From positions 190,182 through 254,181 of the forward strand of contig JAUIHP010000008.1 of NCBI GenBank assembly GCA_030431975.1: a stretch of 64,000 nucleotides of DNA. Reading direction: 5' to 3'. Shown piece after piece: positions 8,448 through 18,010 of this stretch. The number at the start of each line of letters is the position of its first letter. Within the stretch, counting starts at the first letter, position 1. Made by a program: the position numbers and the translations under genes. Source of the DNA: a bacterium. Its GTDB lineage: Bacteria; Eisenbacteria; RBG-16-71-46; CAIMUX01. Below the pieces are notes generated by a model. The model saw only the letters and a program-made list of their open reading frames with translations, had not been told where the DNA came from and searched no databases.

Positions 8448-10048
8448 CCTGTCCCCTTGAGTCTATACACCGGCTCGGCAGGATCAGCGTCGGACGCGGA
8501 GTGAACTTCCGGAGGGCCGAGCGGAAGACGCACCCAGGCAGTCGTCCCTTCATCAGGTCGGGATTCCAGCAAGAGCCTCCCTCCCTGACGCTCAACCAGT
8601 TCTCTGGTAATTGCCAAACCGAGCCCCGTCCCTCGAGCCTTCGTGGTGAAAAACGGATCGCAAACGCGATTGAGGATGTCCTCAGGTACTCCGGGACCGA
8701 AGTCCCGGACAAAGAGCACGGCTTCCTGTCGTTCTACGTTCCAACCCAACTCTATCCGGTTCGTCTCGTCGGCTTCCAAGGCGTTGACTCCGAGATTTCT
8801 GAGAATCTGGGCCAAGGCTGATCGGTCTGCCATGATCGTCGAAAGCGAATCGCTTCCGGACGGTTCTACGATCCGAACTCTTCCTCCGGACAGAGCCGCA
8901 AGGGCTTGAAACTCCTCCTTCACTACCCTTTCGAGATTCTGAGGCCTCACCTGTAGGGTTTTGTCACGGGCGAAGTCGAGGAACTCGGTAAGAAAGACCT
9001 CCAGATTCTCCGACTCGCGGAGAATGATGTCCATGAGCGTGGCCTGTTCCGGCGAGACGTCTTCGCTCAGAAGGAGTTCCACCGATCCCGTGATCGGTTT
9101 CAGCGAGTTCCGAATCTCGTGCGCGAGACCGGCACTCATTTGGCCGATCCAAGCCAGCCGTTCGCGCGATTTTTCTTCAGCCTCTCTCGCGATGCGATCG
9201 CTGATGTCGGCGAAGAGAATAACGTGGCCGCGGTAAAGCCCACGGGAGTCGATGATCGGTGAAACGGTTCCTTCCAGCGGCCGAATATCCCCACCCGAGT
9301 TGTTCCCGCCGGTGAGGGAACACTGGAAGTTGCTGTGGGTCTGTTCCCGCAGCAACGGATCGACGACCTGTACAAAGGGCTGCAGGTACGGGAGCCGAGC
9401 CAACGTGTCGAGGGACTCTCCATTCTCGAGCGCCCCATGCCTGCCGAGAATGGCCTCAGCGCTCTGGTTCCACAGACGGATCCGAAGTTGGTCATCCAGA
9501 CAGAGGAGCCCACTGGACAGGCAGGAGACGATGCTCAGGGCATCGAGCTGTACTTGTTCGAGTTCATTCCTGGCTCTCTGGAACTCAGCTCTCTCGCGGG
9601 CCAGACGACGCCCCAGAAAGCCGGAAAACACACCAAGCAGAAGGAAGGCGAAGGTTCGAAAGACCCAACTCTGCGCGAAGCCGTCGCCCTGCCCCGGGGA
9701 AATCCAACCGAGCCCCACCCCGATGAGCACGGAGAGCGCGGCGGCGCTGACGCCTCCCTGAATGGCCCGTTGGAACCCCCAGACCACGATTGGAAGCGCA
9801 AACAGCAGGAGAAACGGACCGGAGGCGCCCCCGGTTCTTTCAATGACATACCCGTGGACCGCCAGGTCGACCATCAGGGCGACGATCCAGCTCGCCTTTC
9901 CGAACCAGGAGCGGTGCAACGTGAAGACCGCGAGAGAAGCGCCCACGAAATAGACGAGCGCCGCCAACAGCCGGCTCGGCAAAGACAAGGAAGCGGCCCC
10001 GATGACGAGCATCGAAACCGCCAAGTTTATCGCTATTCGGTAGGTCAC
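8444..10048 (-). CDS. pilS: Membrane sensor histidine kinase PilS
   Basis: 534 aa. About six membrane helices occupy residues 1-160, as in PilS proteins that sense pilin in the membrane. A PAS domain follows (about 180-290), then the dimerisation/phospho-acceptor helix 'AGLAHEIRNSLKPI' (about 315) and an ATPase domain with an N box, 'DFGPGVPE' and 'GTGLGLAI' (about 425-515). The GTG start at 10048 has no clear ribosome site; an ATG at 10012 preceded by GGCGG is an alternative. It overlaps pilR and is separated from pilC by the palindromic repeat cluster. Confidence 0.88.
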   Translation of the reverse strand: MTYRIAINLAVSMLVIGAASLSLPSRLLAALVYFVGASLAVFTLHRSWFGKASWIVALMVDLAVHGYVIERTGGASGPFLLLFALPIVVWGFQRAIQGGVSAAALSVLIGVGLGWISPGQGDGFAQSWVFRTFAFLLLGVFSGFLGRRLARERAEFQRARNELEQVQLDALSIVSCLSSGLLCLDDQLRIRLWNQSAEAILGRHGALENGESLDTLARLPYLQPFVQVVDPLLREQTHSNFQCSLTGGNNSGGDIRPLEGTVSPIIDSRGLYRGHVILFADISDRIAREAEEKSRERLAWIGQMSAGLAHEIRNSLKPITGSVELLLSEDVSPEQATLMDIILRESENLEVFLTEFLDFARDKTLQVRPQNLERVVKEEFQALAALSGGRVRIVEPSGSDSLSTIMADRSALAQILRNLGVNALEADETNRIELGWNVERQEAVLFVRDFGPGVPEDILNRVCDPFFTTKARGTGLGLAITRELVERQGGRLLLESRPDEGTTAWVRLPLGPPEVHSASDADPAEPVYRLKGTG

Positions 10049-10059
10049 TGTTTTGATAC

Positions 10060-10170
10060 GGAAAGCGGGCTTGCGCCCGTTTCCTCGGAGCGGCTGATGC
10101 TGCGCATCAGCCGTAGATTAGGCGAATTCTGGTTCGGCCTTTTTCGGAAAGCGGGCTTTCGCCCGTTTCC
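10060..10170. repeat. Three palindromes upstream of pilS related to the pilC-proximal repeats
   Basis: Hairpins lie at 10060-10084 and 10145-10170 (both GGAAAGCGGGC...GCCCGTTTCC with small loops). Between them, at 10092-10112, is a perfect 9-bp stem GGCTGATGC/GCATCAGCC. The first and third match the GGAAACGGGC/GCCCGTTTCC palindrome that recurs at 10330-10490, so they look like members of one repeat family. Confidence 0.75.
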
Positions 10171-10266
10171 TGGTGGGGGCCCAACCGTTATGACAAATCA
10201 ACCGTCGACTACAATCCTTCGAACCAATCACCGGACCTTGCCTCCACTCGCTAGCTGCCGCCCGGC

Positions 10267-10297
10267 ACCTGGTACCTGGTACCTGGTACCTGGCACC
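10267..10297. repeat. Tandem GGTACCT repeat
   Basis: Three exact 7-base GGTACCT units plus diverged flanking copies (ACCT before, GGCACCG after). The array runs straight into the first copy of the palindromic element. Confidence 0.8.
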
Positions 10298-10490
10298 GTA
10301 CGGCCGGGGCTTCCCCGGCCGCGCCGGAGGAAACGGGTGCAAGCCCGTTTCCGCATCAAGACAGCTTCCCCGGCCGCGCCGGAGGAAACGGGCGCAAACC
10401 GTTTCCGCATCCAGACAACCTGGCACCGTACGGCCGGGGCTTCCCCGGCCGCGCCGGAGGAAACGGGCGCAAGCCCGTTTCCGCATCCAT
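10288..10490. repeat. REP/BIME-like palindromic repeat cluster directly after pilC
   Basis: Two near-identical copies of about 73-76 bases (10288-10363 and 10418-10490) flank a shortened third copy (10364-10417). Each full copy has two palindromes: GGCCGGGG-CTT-CCCCGGCC and GGAAACGGGC-GCAA-GCCCGTTTCC. The last copy touches the pilC stop codon (10491). The stems could act as terminators or mRNA-stabilising structures between pilC and pilS, but the near-identity of copies points to a mobile REP-like family. No transposase is nearby. Confidence 0.85.
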
Positions 10491-11711
10491 TTAGTGCCCG
10501 GGGCCGGCGACGACGTTGATGAGCTTGAACATCGGCATGTACATGGCCACGACCATTCCACCGACGAGCGATCCCATGACCACGATCATGATCGGCTCGA
10601 TGATCGAGGTCAGCGTGTCGACGGCGACATTGACCTCCTCATCATAGAAGTTCGCGATCTTGTCGAGCATCTTGTCGAGCGCACCGGTCTCTTCACCGAC
10701 GGAAATCATCTGGACGACCATCGGGGGAAACACCTTCGACTGACGAAGTGGCGCGGCAATGGTTTCACCCTCACCGATCGAACCCTTCGTCATCATGATC
10801 GCCGCCTCGATGACCTTGTTGCCCGCAGTTCGGGCGGTAATGTCGAGCGCGGTCAGGATCGGAACTCCGGACGAGATCATCGTACCGAGCGTACGTGTGA
10901 ACCGGGCAATCGACGCCTTTCGCAGGATGTCACCCAACACCGGTGACTTGAGAGCCATGGCGTCCATCTTCATCCGGCCGTTCTCCGTCTTGTATATTCG
11001 GCGTATCGCAATAACGAAGGCGACCGTCACCAGGATGATGACCCACCAGAAACTCTTGAGGAAATCGGACAGAGCCAAAACGACACGCGTCGGGAGCGGC
11101 AACTCCCCACCGAAGTCGGCAAAGACCTTGGCGAAGGTCGGAATGATGAAGAGGAGCATGAAGGTGGTCGCGCCGAGGGCCACGACGAGAACGACGGCCG
11201 GATAGGTCAGTGCACTCTTGACCTTCCGGCGAAGGGCCTCTGCCTTCTCCAGGTAACCGGCGAGACGGGCCAGAATGTCGTCGAGGATACCTCCGGCCTC
11301 ACCCGCATCAACCATGTTGACGTAGAGATTGTCGAAGGCTTGGGGGCGCTTGCCCATGGCTTCTGCCAGAGTCGAACCGGCTTCGACGTCATGCATGACG
11401 TCGGCAACGACCTCCCGGAACGTTGCGCTCTCTGCCTGCTTCGACAGGATGTCCAGACACTGGACCAGCGGGAGACCGGCGTTGACCATCGTCGAGAACT
11501 GACGGGTGAAGATGACGAGGTCCCGAATGGACACGCCCTTCTTGAACGCGGGCAACTTGAAGTTGACCGCTCCGCTCTTCTCTTTGACCTCGGAAGCGAC
11601 GATGCGCTTCTTTCTGAGGTGTGAGAGAACCTCTTCCTTGTTGGCAAGGTTGAGTTCTCCCTTTTGCTCGGCGCCACCAGGCGCCTTTCCCTTCCAAGCG
11701 TAAACCGGCAT
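10491..11711 (-). CDS. pilC: Type IV pilus inner-membrane platform protein PilC
   Basis: 406-aa GspF/PilC family protein. Two homologous T2SSF domains (about residues 70-195 and 275-400) each contain the family motifs ('FTRQFSTMVNAGLPLVQCL' and 'FTRTLGTMISSGVPILTAL'). Membrane helices lie near 170-198, 225-245 and 375-400. PilC is the platform on which the PilB and PilT motors act. ATG 11711 has TGAGGA upstream. It follows pilT after 11 bases, and its stop codon abuts a palindromic repeat. Confidence 0.96.
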   Translation of the reverse strand: MPVYAWKGKAPGGAEQKGELNLANKEEVLSHLRKKRIVASEVKEKSGAVNFKLPAFKKGVSIRDLVIFTRQFSTMVNAGLPLVQCLDILSKQAESATFREVVADVMHDVEAGSTLAEAMGKRPQAFDNLYVNMVDAGEAGGILDDILARLAGYLEKAEALRRKVKSALTYPAVVLVVALGATTFMLLFIIPTFAKVFADFGGELPLPTRVVLALSDFLKSFWWVIILVTVAFVIAIRRIYKTENGRMKMDAMALKSPVLGDILRKASIARFTRTLGTMISSGVPILTALDITARTAGNKVIEAAIMMTKGSIGEGETIAAPLRQSKVFPPMVVQMISVGEETGALDKMLDKIANFYDEEVNVAVDTLTSIIEPIMIVVMGSLVGGMVVAMYMPMFKLINVVAGPGH

Positions 11712-11722
11712 GGTGCGTTTCC

Positions 11723-12841
11723 TCAGGCGATCTTGCTGAAGCTCGAGTTGGCGGTTACCTGGCGCAGCAGATCAGGCGCCTGCTTTGCCATCATCTGCTC
11801 GAGTTCCTGACGATTTGAACTGTGACCCAAGGCGTCGTCGACGGAGATCTGACGCTTCTGTGCGGCAGTGAACAGCCCCTGATTCATCGTCTGCATTCCG
11901 TACTTCATTCCGGCCTGCATCAGGGAGTAGATCTGGTGGGTCTTTCCCTCACGAATGACGGCGGAGATCGCCGGCGTGCAGACCAGCACCTCGGAGATAT
12001 TCGTCCGTCCGCTCCCGCTCCTCTTCGCGATGAGCTGCTGCGTGATGACCCCTTTGAGAACGAAGGCCAGCTGAGCCAGGATCTGCTTCTGCTGACTGGC
12101 TGGAAAGACGTCGACGATACGGTTGATCGACTCGAACGTCGAGTTTGTGTGCAGCGTGGCAAAGACAAGGTGACCGGTCTCGGCGATGGTCAGCGCCGAC
12201 TGAATGGTGTCCAAGTCTCTCATCTCACCAATCAGAATGACGTCGGGGTCCTGACGCAGAACGTACTTGAGAGCTTCGGGGAAGCTTTCCGTGTCGGCGT
12301 TGACCTCGCGCTGATTGATGATGCAGCTACGGTGCTGGTGGATGTACTCGATCGGGTCCTCGATCGTGATGATGTGCCCACTCCGGTGAGTGTTGATCCG
12401 ATCGATGAGTGCGGCCAGTGTTGTCGACTTACCGGAACCCGTCGGGCCGGTCACGAGGACGAGTCCGTTAGGATGTTCCGCGAAGTTCTTGACGACTGGC
12501 GGAAGTCCCAGAGCATCGAACTGCGGAATCGTGTAGGGAATCTGACGGATGGCCGCAGCGACAACCCCTCGCTGGGAGAAGACGTTCATACGAAAACGGC
12601 AGAGGCCTTTGACTCCGAACGAGAGGTCGAGTTCGCGACTCTGCTCGAATCTCTTCTTCTGATCCTCGCGGAGCACCGAGTAGACCATGTTCTCCGTTTC
12701 ATCCGGAGTCAGCGGCTCGTGATCCGTCGCCCGGATCTGCCCGTCGATGCGAAACATCGGCGGAACGCCCGCGGTCAGATGGAGGTCCGAACCTCCCATC
12801 TTGACGACCTCTTCGAGCAGTTTGTGTAGTGTCGCCGCCAT
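11723..12841 (-). CDS. pilT: Pilus retraction ATPase PilT
   Basis: 372-aa hexameric ATPase that powers pilus disassembly and twitching. It has an N-terminal PAS-like domain, Walker A 'TGPTGSGKST' (131-140), the Asp box 'TIEDPIEY', Walker B 'VILIGEMRD' (about 200) and the His box 'ATLHTN'. The AIRNLIRE-type retraction motif appears here as 'AVIREGKTHQIYS'. It is one of two motor ATPases in the locus and lies between pilB and pilC, so extension and retraction motors are co-encoded. Confidence 0.96.
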   Translation of the reverse strand: MAATLHKLLEEVVKMGGSDLHLTAGVPPMFRIDGQIRATDHEPLTPDETENMVYSVLREDQKKRFEQSRELDLSFGVKGLCRFRMNVFSQRGVVAAAIRQIPYTIPQFDALGLPPVVKNFAEHPNGLVLVTGPTGSGKSTTLAALIDRINTHRSGHIITIEDPIEYIHQHRSCIINQREVNADTESFPEALKYVLRQDPDVILIGEMRDLDTIQSALTIAETGHLVFATLHTNSTFESINRIVDVFPASQQKQILAQLAFVLKGVITQQLIAKRSGSGRTNISEVLVCTPAISAVIREGKTHQIYSLMQAGMKYGMQTMNQGLFTAAQKRQISVDDALGHSSNRQELEQMMAKQAPDLLRQVTANSSFSKIA

Positions 12842-12947
12842 TGCTGCTTAGTCCTCCGTGATTCACCAGCCGTACTAAGATCGGCCCTTCGTCGGGTCGT
12901 CTTGAGGATTCGCCCCGGCTTGGGTCCGATGACCCAGACCGGGAAGA

Positions 12948-14657
12948 TCACGCCGATTCGAGTTCTTCGAGTTTGTCGGCTGCCGATTCCTTGAGAACCT
13001 CGGCCACCGACGTCACCCCACGCTTCAGTTTCTCCAGCGCATCCATGCGCAGAGTCAGCATCCCATCCTTTACGGCCTGTACCTTGATCTCACTGGTCGG
13101 ACGGTGTTCGAGGATGAGGTCCCGGATGGACGGACTGATCGGCATCACTTCATAGATTCCCTGCCGACCCCGGTACCCTGTGTTATTGCAGTCGTAACAA
13201 CCCTTCGGAGCAAAGAAGGTCGCGTCCTTGGTGGACTCAGACCGCATTTCGAGTTCCTTCAGCGTTTCCGCGGAAAGAGTGGTCGGCTCTTTGCACTTTT
13301 CGCAGAGACGCCGAACGAGACGCTGAGCCAGAACGAGATTTGTCGAAGTCGCGACGAGGAAGTTCTCGATCCCCATGTCGACGATACGGTTGATCGTGGA
13401 CGGGGCGTCATTGGTATGGAGGGTCGAGAGCACGAGGTGACCGGTCAACGCTGCTTTGATCGCGATCGCACCGGTCTCCTTGTCTCGGATCTCTCCAACC
13501 ATGACGATGTTCGGGTCCTGGCGGAGAAAGGCCTTCAGCGAGGCGGCAAAGGTCAGCCCGACCTGGTTGTGGACGTTGACCTGATTGATCCCGTCGATGT
13601 TGTACTCGACCGGGTCCTCGGCCGTCATGATATTGGTGTCGACCGTATTGATTCGGGACATCGCCGAGTAGAGCGTCGTGGTCTTACCACTACCTGTCGG
13701 CCCCGTAACCAGAACCATGCCGTAGGGCGACTCGACCGCACGAATGAAGTTATCGAGAGCCCCCTGCTCGAATCCCAACTTGGTCAGATCCAAGGCCAGG
13801 TTGCTCTTGTCGAGGATACGCATGACGATCTTCTCGCCGAAGATGGTCGGAAGCGTGGAAACACGAAGGTCGATCGTCTTCTTGGAAAGGCGAATCTTGA
13901 TGCGACCGTCCTGGGGAACGCGACGCTCGGCGATATCCAGCTCCGCCATGATCTTGAGACGCGATGTGATGGCCTGCTTCATCTTGAGCGGGGGCGACAT
14001 CATTTCGTAGAGGCTGCCGTCGATACGGAAACGGACACGGAGTTTCCGTTCGAAGGGCTCGATGTGGATGTCACTGGCGCCCCGGCGTACGGCCTCGGCG
14101 ATCAAGGTGTTGACGAACTTGACGACCGGAGCTTCTTCGGTGTCGCCATCGTCCCCGTCCTCTTCGCTGACTTCGACGACCTCAACGTCTTCCTCGATGG
14201 AGTCGAGGACATCCTGCATGGTCTCCGTCGAGTCGTAGAGTTGATCGAGAGTGGCCTTGATCTGCCCCTCGGTTGCCACCCGCACCCGGACCTCGTAGCC
14301 CGTGATGAACTTGATGTCGTCGATGGCAAAGAAATTGGCCGGGTTGGCCATGGCCACTTCCAGGACGCGACCGGCGCGACCAATGGGAACGACCTGAAAC
14401 TTGCTGGCAACTTCTGCGGGGATGAGGCGTGCGAGACCCGGGTCGAGATCCAAGTCATCGAGGTTGACCGCAGCGGTTTCGTAGGCTTCGGCGAGGAAGG
14501 TGAGCAGCTGGGATTCAGAGATTGAGCCCAGCTTGACCAGAGACGCGGTGACCAGACTCCCGTCTTCCTTCTCGATCTCCCGAGCTCGCCGCAGATCGTC
14601 CTCGCTGACGAGTCCTTTCTGGACGAGCATGAGACCCACATCTACTTTTTGGTGCAT
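12948..14657 (-). CDS. pilB: Pilus extension ATPase PilB
   Basis: 569-aa GspE-family motor. The N-terminal MshEN-type domain (about residues 1-150, with 'LVQKGLVSEDDLRRA') could bind cyclic di-GMP. An acidic linker (about 155-175) leads to the motor domain with Walker A 'TGPTGSGKTT' (318-327), the Asp box 'TAEDPVEY', Walker B 'IVMVGEIRD' and the His box 'STLHTN'. A zinc knuckle (CEKC ... CYDC, about 463-498) is intact. A gap of about 105 bases separates it from pilT. Confidence 0.96.
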   Translation of the reverse strand: MHQKVDVGLMLVQKGLVSEDDLRRAREIEKEDGSLVTASLVKLGSISESQLLTFLAEAYETAAVNLDDLDLDPGLARLIPAEVASKFQVVPIGRAGRVLEVAMANPANFFAIDDIKFITGYEVRVRVATEGQIKATLDQLYDSTETMQDVLDSIEEDVEVVEVSEEDGDDGDTEEAPVVKFVNTLIAEAVRRGASDIHIEPFERKLRVRFRIDGSLYEMMSPPLKMKQAITSRLKIMAELDIAERRVPQDGRIKIRLSKKTIDLRVSTLPTIFGEKIVMRILDKSNLALDLTKLGFEQGALDNFIRAVESPYGMVLVTGPTGSGKTTTLYSAMSRINTVDTNIMTAEDPVEYNIDGINQVNVHNQVGLTFAASLKAFLRQDPNIVMVGEIRDKETGAIAIKAALTGHLVLSTLHTNDAPSTINRIVDMGIENFLVATSTNLVLAQRLVRRLCEKCKEPTTLSAETLKELEMRSESTKDATFFAPKGCYDCNNTGYRGRQGIYEVMPISPSIRDLILEHRPTSEIKVQAVKDGMLTLRMDALEKLKRGVTSVAEVLKESAADKLEELESA

Positions 14658-14852
14658 CGCTACTTATGTCCCCCGGGGACGTATCGGCCGTTCCGGAGTG
14701 GGTCTGGACGAAAAGCTTGCACACTTGAGCTTGGACCCAGGGAAAGAGTGCAAAAGACGTGAAGCCGCGTTCGAGGAGCGCCGCGAATGGGCCAAACACC
14801 GCAGCTCGTTCGGCGGCGTCCAACCCGGAAAGGAGACTTTCGCGGGAAGCGT

Positions 14853-15575
14853 CTAGTCCTCGCCCGACGCCCTTTGCCCTCCGATGGTGATCAACGGTCG
14901 GATTTTGTCCAGGGTCTTGGGGCCAATCCCCCGAACGCGGAGGAGATCGTCCGTCTGGAGAAACGGCTGTTCCGTGCGGGCCGCGATGATCCGAGCGGCC
15001 AATGCCGGACCAATGCCCGGAAGCTGGGTGAGGTCCGCGGCCGAGGCTTGGTCGATTCGGATTCTGCCGGACTCAAGAATGCCGGGAGGAAGAGAATCGA
15101 GCGGTTCGACGGCAATTTCTTCCGGGAGTTCTTCCGGGAGTTCTTCCGGGAGTTCTTCCGGAAGTTCTTCCGGGACTTCCTGCCAGACTTCCGTCGGGTG
15201 TCCCGGCGAAAGTTGCGCATGGAGGTCTGTGGGCTGTTCTGTCGGGTGTTCTGACGGGTCCGCCGCCTGGTGCTCGTCCGTGGACTCGTGCACTGGTGAA
15301 TGCTCGTCCGCGCCGTCCGACTCGTTCGCAGCCGACTCCCGTTCGACACGGAAGCTTGTCACTTCCGTCAACCAGGCGGCTTGCTCACGATCCAGTTCTC
15401 CGGCCTTCCATTCTCTCCACGAGGTCAGGACCTGGCCGGTCAGGACGAGTAGGCCGAGGAGAAACAGTGCTCGTCGCTCGTCGGGAGTCAGCAGCACGAG
15501 GTCCGTCCGAAAGACGCGACTCCGAGTCTGGAAAACGCGGCCCGATGTCCTGTCGCGCACCGACCTCCGCAACAC
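14853..15575 (-). CDS. ComEA-like membrane-anchored helix-hairpin-helix DNA-binding protein
   Basis: 240 aa. An N-terminal charged stretch precedes one membrane helix (about residues 36-52). A long acidic, Thr/His/Glu-rich linker follows, with five tandem PEEL/PEEI units (about 134-153). Two helix-hairpin-helix motifs close the protein ('LTQLPGIGPALAARII' and 'LLRVRGIGPKTLDKI', about 180-230). ComEA proteins hold incoming DNA in the periplasm during transformation, and the pilus locus around it fits DNA uptake. The start codon is uncertain (GTG 15575; an internal GTG has GGAGG close by). It follows the outer-membrane-like gene after 9 bases. Confidence 0.75.
   Translation of the reverse strand: MLRRSVRDRTSGRVFQTRSRVFRTDLVLLTPDERRALFLLGLLVLTGQVLTSWREWKAGELDREQAAWLTEVTSFRVERESAANESDGADEHSPVHESTDEHQAADPSEHPTEQPTDLHAQLSPGHPTEVWQEVPEELPEELPEELPEELPEEIAVEPLDSLPPGILESGRIRIDQASAADLTQLPGIGPALAARIIAARTEQPFLQTDDLLRVRGIGPKTLDKIRPLITIGGQRASGED
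15117..15177 (-). repeat. In-frame 12-base tandem repeat in the ComEA-like gene
   Basis: About five units of TTCTTCCGGGAG (plus-strand view) encode Pro-Glu-Glu-Leu repeats in the periplasmic linker. The near-perfect nucleotide identity suggests a recent slippage expansion that can vary linker length without frameshift. Confidence 0.85.
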
Positions 15576-15584
15576 GGCCGACGG

Positions 15585-18002
15585 CTAGTCGAAAAACCTC
15601 CACGTAAGTCCCATCCGATAGGAACGAAGCGGCAGGGACATTGCCGTCTGATCCACCGTGGCCGACTCCCGTACATCGTTCTCGAGGTTCTCCAGCAGAT
15701 AGAACAACGTCATGGTCGAGATCGTGGCGGTCCCCCCCGCATCGAACCGATTCATCGGCGCGATCCGACCGAGAATGGTCGTCCGATCGTCGTTCCACCG
15801 CCCGCGCACGAAGAGCTTCAGATCCATCGCTCCGGCGAAGAGCGTGGCCTCCCAGGAGAGACGGACGCGGGCTTCCGCCGGAGTGAACCAGAGCTGGTCC
15901 CGAGCATCATCGTCGACGGACCGAACCACGCCTGCGACCTGGGTCGAGAGCCCCCAGGGCAGACCTCGCTCCCACTCGAGGTGAGCAGAGACCGCACTCA
16001 CGTCCTGTCCCAAAGCGTCGGATGAGACCGATTCCGTCAAGTAGGCCAGCGACACGAGATCGGCCAGTTCCGTTCCGGAAGTCGCCGACACGGACGAGTG
16101 CACTTCGACCCGCCGCAGCCCCAGTCGAAGCCTCCCGCCCGTGGGCTCGCCACGATCCAGCCACGCCTCGATGGTATCGACCGTTTCAAGCTCCGAGCCG
16201 TCCGTCCCAGGAACCGTCAGCCCCTGCCCCACCTGCGTATAGAGGTCGTTCGGAAGTCGGACGAGCAAAGGCACCCGCGCTGTTCGCCCGACATAGGTCC
16301 GCAACATCCACGAACGCCACGACTGGTCCACTTCCGCGGCAAACGTCCACTCTCCATCCCACCCGGGGATCTGGGATCGGCCGACGGACGCTTCATACCG
16401 ACGGCCATCCGTCTCTCCACCCAGTCCCACTGCGAATCCCATGCCGGTGTGTGTTTCGTCGTGAGAGACGGCCGGAAGTTGCAGGGCGAAGGCAGGAATC
16501 TGGTAGAAGCGCAGCCGTTCGCGATCCAACTGGGCGCTGGCCAGGAAGCGAGCGGGGATCGTCGGGTGACCCGGCGACTCGGTGCGAAGCAGAACTTGCG
16601 ACACCCTGGACTTCCGTGTCGCAGTGACTTCTCCTTCCCATCCGTGACGGTACCAACCCGTGGACGCGCCCAAGTCCACGGACCAACCACGGAACTCGCC
16701 GTCCAGGGACGCGACATAGGCATCCCGTTCCCAGAGCCAACGCCGATTCGTCACCAACAATTCGTCGAAGACGCGCTGCCGCGCAAACTGATGATGCGCC
16801 GCCACCGACCAGTTGAGTGCGCCGCTTCGGGAGTAGCGAAGAACCAGGTTCGAGCCGTCGGGAGCACCGTAGTTCAACCGCCCCTGACTCTTTTGGTCGG
16901 ACCAGAATAGTTGGTAGAGAGAGTCCCCGCTCGGGCGAATGAAGTAGAACTCATTCGAGTTCGAATCGTAGTTGCCGTCGCTGAGGCGGGCTCCCGACAC
17001 GGTCGTCGTCGTGTCCGGACGAAGCCATTCCATCTCCAGGATTGGACCGCCCGTCGGGTTGTTCGGAAGTCGGAGCGGAGTGGCGAACCAAAGCCGTTGT
17101 TCGCCGGCCCAGGAAGGAGCCCAGATCTCCGGGCTCGCCTCGGGCATCGAGGGGGGGCCTGCGGGCAGGCCCTCGGCCACGAGACTCAGCGGTTCTCTCC
17201 CGGGAAGGTCTCCCCGGCCGATGGGATCCGGAGTGAAGGGGGAGCCGCTTTCGATCGTGCGCAGCGACGACTCCCAGGGCCACATTTCCCGCGCAACCCG
17301 GTCCGGACTCCGTGTCCAGATTCCGTGGCGCTGAACGATATGGGGAAGCACCCCGGGAAGGCGCGGTTCGATCATCGCGGTAGTGTCCGCGGCGGCAACC
17401 GTGACCGCAGTCGAATCTGCGCCACTACTGTCCGCGACGGTGGCGATTGCTTCCAGGGAATCAGGGTCGCGCGCTTCCGCACCGGGCTTCGCTTCAGCAG
17501 GATTTGTTACAGCGGGCTCCGCTTGACCGGGAGTTGCTGCCCCTGGCTTCGCTTGACGGGGCTTCTTTCCGCGGCCCGTGTCGTCCGAGTCGCTCGGACT
17601 TAGAGTTCCCTGCCCTTCGTTTCCCTTCCGCGCGGCCAGGACGCTGTCCATGATGGCGGAAGCGCGATTCGTGCCGCTGTCAACATTCGGACCGAGGTCA
17701 AGCCCATCGGGGGTTGTGCCGGGCGAAACCACGACGACGGTTGAGTCGCCGTCCAGCGGAGGAAGAAGTCCACGTTTCCGAAGATGTCGAAAGATGGACC
17801 GGTCGGCGGGAACGTGAAGACTGTCGGGAGCGGTTACGTAGAGAGAGTCCGAGGGCGTCGCCCGTTCGTTCCGTGAGGCGTCCGCCTCTTGATCCGCAGT
17901 CGAACGGGCGCCTTCCGCCGGCTCATCGGCATGAGCCGACGAGATCGCAGCCACACAGAAAACCAGAGCGAGCAACGTCCCCCGAAAGGGACGCGCTGCC
18001 AT
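15585..18002 (-). CDS. Putative outer-membrane beta-barrel protein in the pilus locus
   Basis: 805 aa from ATG 18002, which gives a good signal peptide (MAARPFRGTLLALVFCVAA, cut near SAHA-D); the open frame further upstream overlaps the TPR gene. Residues 30-250 are low-complexity, rich in Asp/Ser/Ala with Ala-Lys-Pro-Gly type repeats. The second half has many alternating, aromatic-rich strands and ends 'YRMGLTWRFFD', like a C-terminal barrel strand. I do not recognise a family. It starts 8 bases after the TPR gene, and comEA follows after 9 bases, so an envelope role linked to the pilus or DNA uptake is possible. Confidence 0.55.
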   Translation of the reverse strand: MAARPFRGTLLALVFCVAAISSAHADEPAEGARSTADQEADASRNERATPSDSLYVTAPDSLHVPADRSIFRHLRKRGLLPPLDGDSTVVVVSPGTTPDGLDLGPNVDSGTNRASAIMDSVLAARKGNEGQGTLSPSDSDDTGRGKKPRQAKPGAATPGQAEPAVTNPAEAKPGAEARDPDSLEAIATVADSSGADSTAVTVAAADTTAMIEPRLPGVLPHIVQRHGIWTRSPDRVAREMWPWESSLRTIESGSPFTPDPIGRGDLPGREPLSLVAEGLPAGPPSMPEASPEIWAPSWAGEQRLWFATPLRLPNNPTGGPILEMEWLRPDTTTTVSGARLSDGNYDSNSNEFYFIRPSGDSLYQLFWSDQKSQGRLNYGAPDGSNLVLRYSRSGALNWSVAAHHQFARQRVFDELLVTNRRWLWERDAYVASLDGEFRGWSVDLGASTGWYRHGWEGEVTATRKSRVSQVLLRTESPGHPTIPARFLASAQLDRERLRFYQIPAFALQLPAVSHDETHTGMGFAVGLGGETDGRRYEASVGRSQIPGWDGEWTFAAEVDQSWRSWMLRTYVGRTARVPLLVRLPNDLYTQVGQGLTVPGTDGSELETVDTIEAWLDRGEPTGGRLRLGLRRVEVHSSVSATSGTELADLVSLAYLTESVSSDALGQDVSAVSAHLEWERGLPWGLSTQVAGVVRSVDDDARDQLWFTPAEARVRLSWEATLFAGAMDLKLFVRGRWNDDRTTILGRIAPMNRFDAGGTATISTMTLFYLLENLENDVRESATVDQTAMSLPLRSYRMGLTWRFFD

Positions 18003-18010
18003 CAAAGACG

